7,740 nt of DNA, from NCBI GenBank assembly GCA_047614505.1, contig JBLHGQ010000132.1:1-7740 (forward strand), read 5' to 3'. This document shows positions 5,831 through 7,740 of the stretch, one piece after another. The translations under genes were made by a program, and so were the position numbers. The notes under the pieces are model-generated. The model did no database searches. It was given only the letters and a program-made list of their open reading frames with translations, and was not told where the DNA came from. The stretch is from JABDJL01 sp047614505. Lineage in GTDB: Bacteria; Pseudomonadota; Gammaproteobacteria; Xanthomonadales; SZUA-36. Numbering within the stretch: the first letter of the stretch is position 1; each line of letters begins with the position of its first letter.

Positions 5831-6045
5831 AGAGGCATTAGACAGCACTATTGCTCGGGTATTAGAGCATGTGCATATCCCATTACAGGCATTGCATATT
5901 TTGGCTGGGGTGAGATACGGAATGCACGATAACTCATGAATTAGCGCACCTTAAATGGAAGCGCACATACCACAGCGAAAGCCTTTGTGATGAGAGTTGG
6001 AGCAATTGGAACCAGCGAGTAAACGCATCATTTCGCCATAAATAA
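5821..6045 (+). pseudogene. Decayed third small (lipo)protein gene with HELAH
   Basis: ATG 5821 overlaps the end of the HERRH lipoprotein and is preceded by AAGG (5808-5811). The frame reads MFIKRH, stop, TALLLGY, stop, then a further stop (TGA 5911-5913). It is open from 5914 to TAA 6043-6045, encoding DTECTITHELAHLKWKRTYH and ending VNASFRHK. HELAH is an exact HExxH, and a Cys five residues before it (TECTITHELAH) echoes DCKAALYHERRH. The middle part is open in another frame (CSGIRACAYPITGIAYFGWG), so either frameshifts or nonsense changes have broken it. The overlap with the previous stop and the HExxH argue that it was once a third member of the cluster. Confidence 0.45.
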
Positions 6046-6054
6046 GGAAACACT

Positions 6055-6354
6055 ATGGCAGCACAATCATTTACAATATTCGACGGATCAACGACTGGTA
6101 TCGGTGATGGTGAGGGCGCTTGGCTGCGAGTAAAGATAAAGGAAGGTAGCCAGGGTGATATTGATACCACTGATGAGCTAATCCATTTAGTGCTTACAGG
6201 CTCGCCACTAGCCACTATCAAGATACTCACAGCAAACCTATTGGCTTCACCTATGATTTCAGCACCTATGCAATTTTTTTCAGGTCGAAATTGTAATTCC
6301 GCCTCAATGACTCTTGATGGATGTGATAAAGATACGTACCTATTGCCGCTTTAG
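6055..6354 (+). CDS. Unrecognised small protein, 3' end truncated by an IS remnant
   Basis: 99 residues from ATG 6055, with AAGGAA (6044-6049) 5 nt ahead and overlapping the preceding stop, as in a compact operon. It begins MAAQSFTIFDGSTTGIGDGE, has no signal peptide or membrane segment, and looks beta-rich and Gly/Thr-rich (WLRVKIKEG, HLVLTGSPLATIKIL). The last residues (LLPL, stop) fall where the minus-strand IS3 OrfA remnant (6340-6402) ends, so the natural C-terminus is probably lost. I recognise no family; a phage structural or cassette-type origin is possible but unproven. Confidence 0.5.
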   Translation: MAAQSFTIFDGSTTGIGDGEGAWLRVKIKEGSQGDIDTTDELIHLVLTGSPLATIKILTANLLASPMISAPMQFFSGRNCNSASMTLDGCDKDTYLLPL

Positions 6355-6450
6355 GGCTTCGCGCTTGAACTCATCGCTGTATCGCTTTCTTCTCGTTCTC
6401 ATTACACACCTCCCAGCGCATTATCGTGGACTTCCCCCGATAATCAGACA
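6340..6450 (-). mobile_element. IS3-family left end with orfA fragment (inverted relative to 306)
   Basis: On the minus strand, ATG at 6402-6400 opens MRTRRKRYSDEFKREALKRQ and stops at 6342-6340. This is the start of an IS3 OrfA (S-D-E-F-K-R-E-A). A GGGAGG site lies upstream, and the probable IS terminus reads TGTCTGATTATCGGGGGAAG from 6450. Only about 20 codons of orfA remain before the sequence joins the ORF at 6055. Positions 6385-6428 match 306-349 in inverse orientation. Confidence 0.75.
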
Positions 6451-7069
6451 CTCCGGACCCTCAAAATGAGGCATGTTCAAATGCCTCTCAGCTTCTCCTG
6501 GATAGCGTAACTCCTTACCGGGAGATCAAGTCCTGCTGAACCAGGAAACCCTTCATACGGGGCCTGTCAGCCGTCACAATGAGTGTTGAGGGGCGCGTCT
6601 TTAACCAGACAATATTTCATCTAAATGCTTCCATAAACAAGTATAAATTCTTATTGATTCGTATCTATTGGTTCAATGCTGTTTATGCCTTCTTTTATCA
6701 ACTAAAAAGGGGGATGGTTTTAAGCAGTTATCAAGCTTTCCCCAACTACAAGATGACTTCAAGCTTTGATCTTTTTGTAAATGCGGGAATGTTGCTGTGT
6801 ATTGGTTTAGTGCAAAAATGACTTTGTGGATAGAAGATATAGACGCCCTCGTTCAGCTAAGGTCGGAGGCGTCTTTATCTTCTATCCACCCATGCCTAAC
6901 TGCTCTTTGCTTTACCTATCCACCCACACTTGCAAGATCGCTGGAGCAGATTGAGCAGAAATTCAGGGAAAAGTTTTACAGGTGAGCTTTGCTTTCCAAG
7001 GAAAGCGCGTTTATTCTTCCTGTCCTCGTGAAGGATGGTTTTGAAGAAATAGCGAAAAAGGCGAATAGC
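6451..7069. other. AT-rich, gene-poor region with several short dyads
   Basis: No coding region here has both a ribosome site and recognisable sequence. Visible structures are a 7-bp hairpin (GAGGCAT 6468-6474 with ATGCCTC 6481-6487), the large 64-nt hairpin at 6826-6889, and the dyad GCTTTCC-AA-GGAAAGC at 6991-7006. The first part (6451-6600) is GC-richer and contains several short complementary segments (CTCC/GGAG, CCTG/CAGG); it may be a folded RNA or an old element end, but I cannot name it. An open frame at 6579-6821 has no ribosome site and hydrophobic AT-driven composition. Confidence 0.4.
6826..6889. repeat. 64-nt hairpin with 22-nt arms
   Basis: Left arm 6826-6847 (GTGGATAGAAGATATAGACG plus CC) and the reverse complement of 6868-6889 agree at 21 of 22 positions, separated by a 20-nt loop. 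No T-run follows, so it is not a typical intrinsic terminator. Its size fits a REP/MITE-like element, a mobile-element end or a folded RNA. Confidence 0.7.
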
Positions 7070-7079
7070 GGGTCAGAGT
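7070..7079 (+). repeat. GGGTCAGAGT motif, copy 2
   Basis: An exact copy of the 10-mer at 186-195, followed by a T-run (7079-7084). It lies 67 nt before the O-fucosyltransferase-like gene and may mark an element boundary. Confidence 0.3.
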
Positions 7080-7145
7080 TTTTTCTTTTGAACAACTTGA
7101 AACTTCAGCAACTGTTGCTGCATTAAATAGGATCCCGTCCCTTTT

Positions 7146-7740
7146 ATGACTAAATTGCTGCCGTCAATTTTGACACTCTCTCTGGGCATCATGTCCGCTA
7201 TCGTGACTGCGGCTGACCGCGATGAGACTCAGGACTTGCAGCGGGACGTTGATTTATCCGAGTTGGGACAATCCGCAGCGACGGGTCTACTGTCCGGGAC
7301 GGCAGCTGAGCATTCGCCGGGTTACCTGGTGTTCTGCCCGTGCATGGGCCGTCTGGGCAACCAGGTAGCACATCTGCTAGGCGCCATGGCTGCGGCCCAT
7401 CAGTCCGGACGGGTACTCGTTTTGCCGCCGTTTATCGAGTTCTCCGGTCGTGAGACACGCTTTGTCCCGTTTGAAACATACTTTTCGCTGGCGGCAGTGC
7501 GAGAGTTCGTTCCGGCGGTGAGCCTCGAGGAATTTCTCGCAGACGAGGCTGCATGGCCCCTGGCCGAGCGCCGCCTCTATTGCCCGCGCGGCGGAGAAAA
7601 GACGACCTGCCAGGAGTTGCATGGTAACCCGCAAAAAACTTTCTGGGATTACCACGGTGTTGAGTTCGTGGCCTCCAATAGTTTCGAATTCGCGGATTCG
7701 GTCAGCGCAGCGATAACGATCAACCTGCCCTCCGGGAGCC
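7146..7740 (+). CDS. POFUT1-like (GT65) protein O-fucosyltransferase homologue, 3' partial
   Basis: 198 codons are open to the right edge. Residues 1-22 (MTKLLPSILTLSLGIMSAIV, TA) form a signal peptide with likely cleavage after VTA. From about 59 the protein follows the POFUT1 pattern: GYLVFCPCMGRLGNQ (59-73; R69 and N72 correspond to GDP-fucose-site residues), VLPPFIEF, TYFSL, VSLEEFL, YC...KTTC (C146, C155), GNP...FWD, and VEFVASNSF. Eukaryotic POFUT1 transfers fucose from GDP-fucose to Ser/Thr of folded EGF-like repeats; the CPC and second Cys pair are disulfides there. The signal peptide implies export, so acceptor and donor location are puzzling. The catalytic HLR region lies beyond the window. 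AGGA is 13 nt upstream, a weak ribosome site; ATG 7191 is an alternative start. GC content is higher than in the preceding 700 nt. Confidence 0.85.
   Translation, partial: MTKLLPSILTLSLGIMSAIVTAADRDETQDLQRDVDLSELGQSAATGLLSGTAAEHSPGYLVFCPCMGRLGNQVAHLLGAMAAAHQSGRVLVLPPFIEFSGRETRFVPFETYFSLAAVREFVPAVSLEEFLADEAAWPLAERRLYCPRGGEKTTCQELHGNPQKTFWDYHGVEFVASNSFEFADSVSAAITINLPSGS

Noticed and set aside
5821..6045. Stop-codon recoding (TAG/TGA as Trp or other) to read the HELAH frame through
   Set aside because: Three stops of two types, plus an alternative open frame in the middle, fit decay better. The other genes in the window use ordinary stops and there is no sign of recoding signals.
6579..6821. 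80-codon ORF with hydrophobic stretches
   Set aside because: No ribosome site, AT-driven composition, no recognisable motif, and its end runs to the edge of the 64-nt hairpin.
6894..6900. GCCTAAC resembling an integron attC core
   Set aside because: No matching GTTRRRY partner at a suitable distance and no paired inner boxes; the hairpin beside it does not have attC geometry.
6991..7006. GCTTTCC-AA-GGAAAGC dyad as a terminator
   Set aside because: No following T-run and no gene ending just upstream; it may be an operator or chance.
7377..7655. Minus-strand 92-codon ORF
   Set aside because: It is the antisense shadow of the O-fucosyltransferase-like gene, whose plus-strand frame has clear family motifs.

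Overview
The window reads as accessory DNA from a bacterium, most likely a gammaproteobacterium. Genes are uninterrupted, with Shine-Dalgarno sites and ATGA-type start/stop overlaps. There is an H-NOX/hybrid kinase operon, several degraded IS3-family pieces and short lipobox lipoproteins. The lineage call is an inference; nothing here fixes genus or species.

Left edge (1-173): the last 56 codons of a secreted or surface protein resembling the PxKF type of C-terminal domain. Positions 174-685 hold no gene I can support. They contain a remnant of an IS3-family left end (first codons of orfA at 332) inside an imperfect inverted repeat.

Signalling operon (3639 down to 686, minus strand): H-NOX heme nitric-oxide sensor, soluble hybrid histidine kinase, an unlisted 39-codon small ORF, and a NarL/LuxR-type response regulator. 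The genes are tightly packed (8-nt overlap, 8-nt gap, ATGA overlap). The likely logic is that NO bound to the H-NOX heme alters the autokinase activity of the PAS-like/HDFNN kinase, with output through a DNA-binding regulator. No HPt protein is visible to link the kinase's receiver domain to that regulator.

Small secreted-protein cluster (3883-6354, plus strand): a signal-peptide protein of unknown function, then a lipoprotein with a degenerate zincin-like motif (LYEEICH). Next comes an IS3 transposase fragment enclosed by a 153-bp near-perfect direct repeat of that lipoprotein gene. After it come a second lipoprotein with an intact HExxH (HERRH), a decayed reading frame with another HExxH (HELAH), and a short unrecognised ORF cut off by a second IS3-family remnant. 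The two lipoproteins share a spaced pattern (CG...GC..P...I..Y...LY.E..H), suggesting a tandem family of small lipid-anchored, possibly metal-binding proteins being broken up by IS activity.

Positions 306-349 and 6385-6428 are inverted copies (42 of 44 bases identical) of the same IS end. The H-NOX operon and the lipoprotein cluster therefore lie between inward-facing IS remnants, like an old composite element.

Right edge: an AT-rich gene-poor stretch with a 64-nt hairpin (6826-6889), then from 7146 to the window end a GC-richer gene with a signal peptide. Its mature part matches the eukaryotic protein O-fucosyltransferase 1 (POFUT1, GT65) pattern, including CPCMGRLGNQ. A Notch/EGF-type O-fucosyltransferase in a bacterium is the most striking content of the window. 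The gene runs off the edge, so its catalytic second half cannot be inspected.
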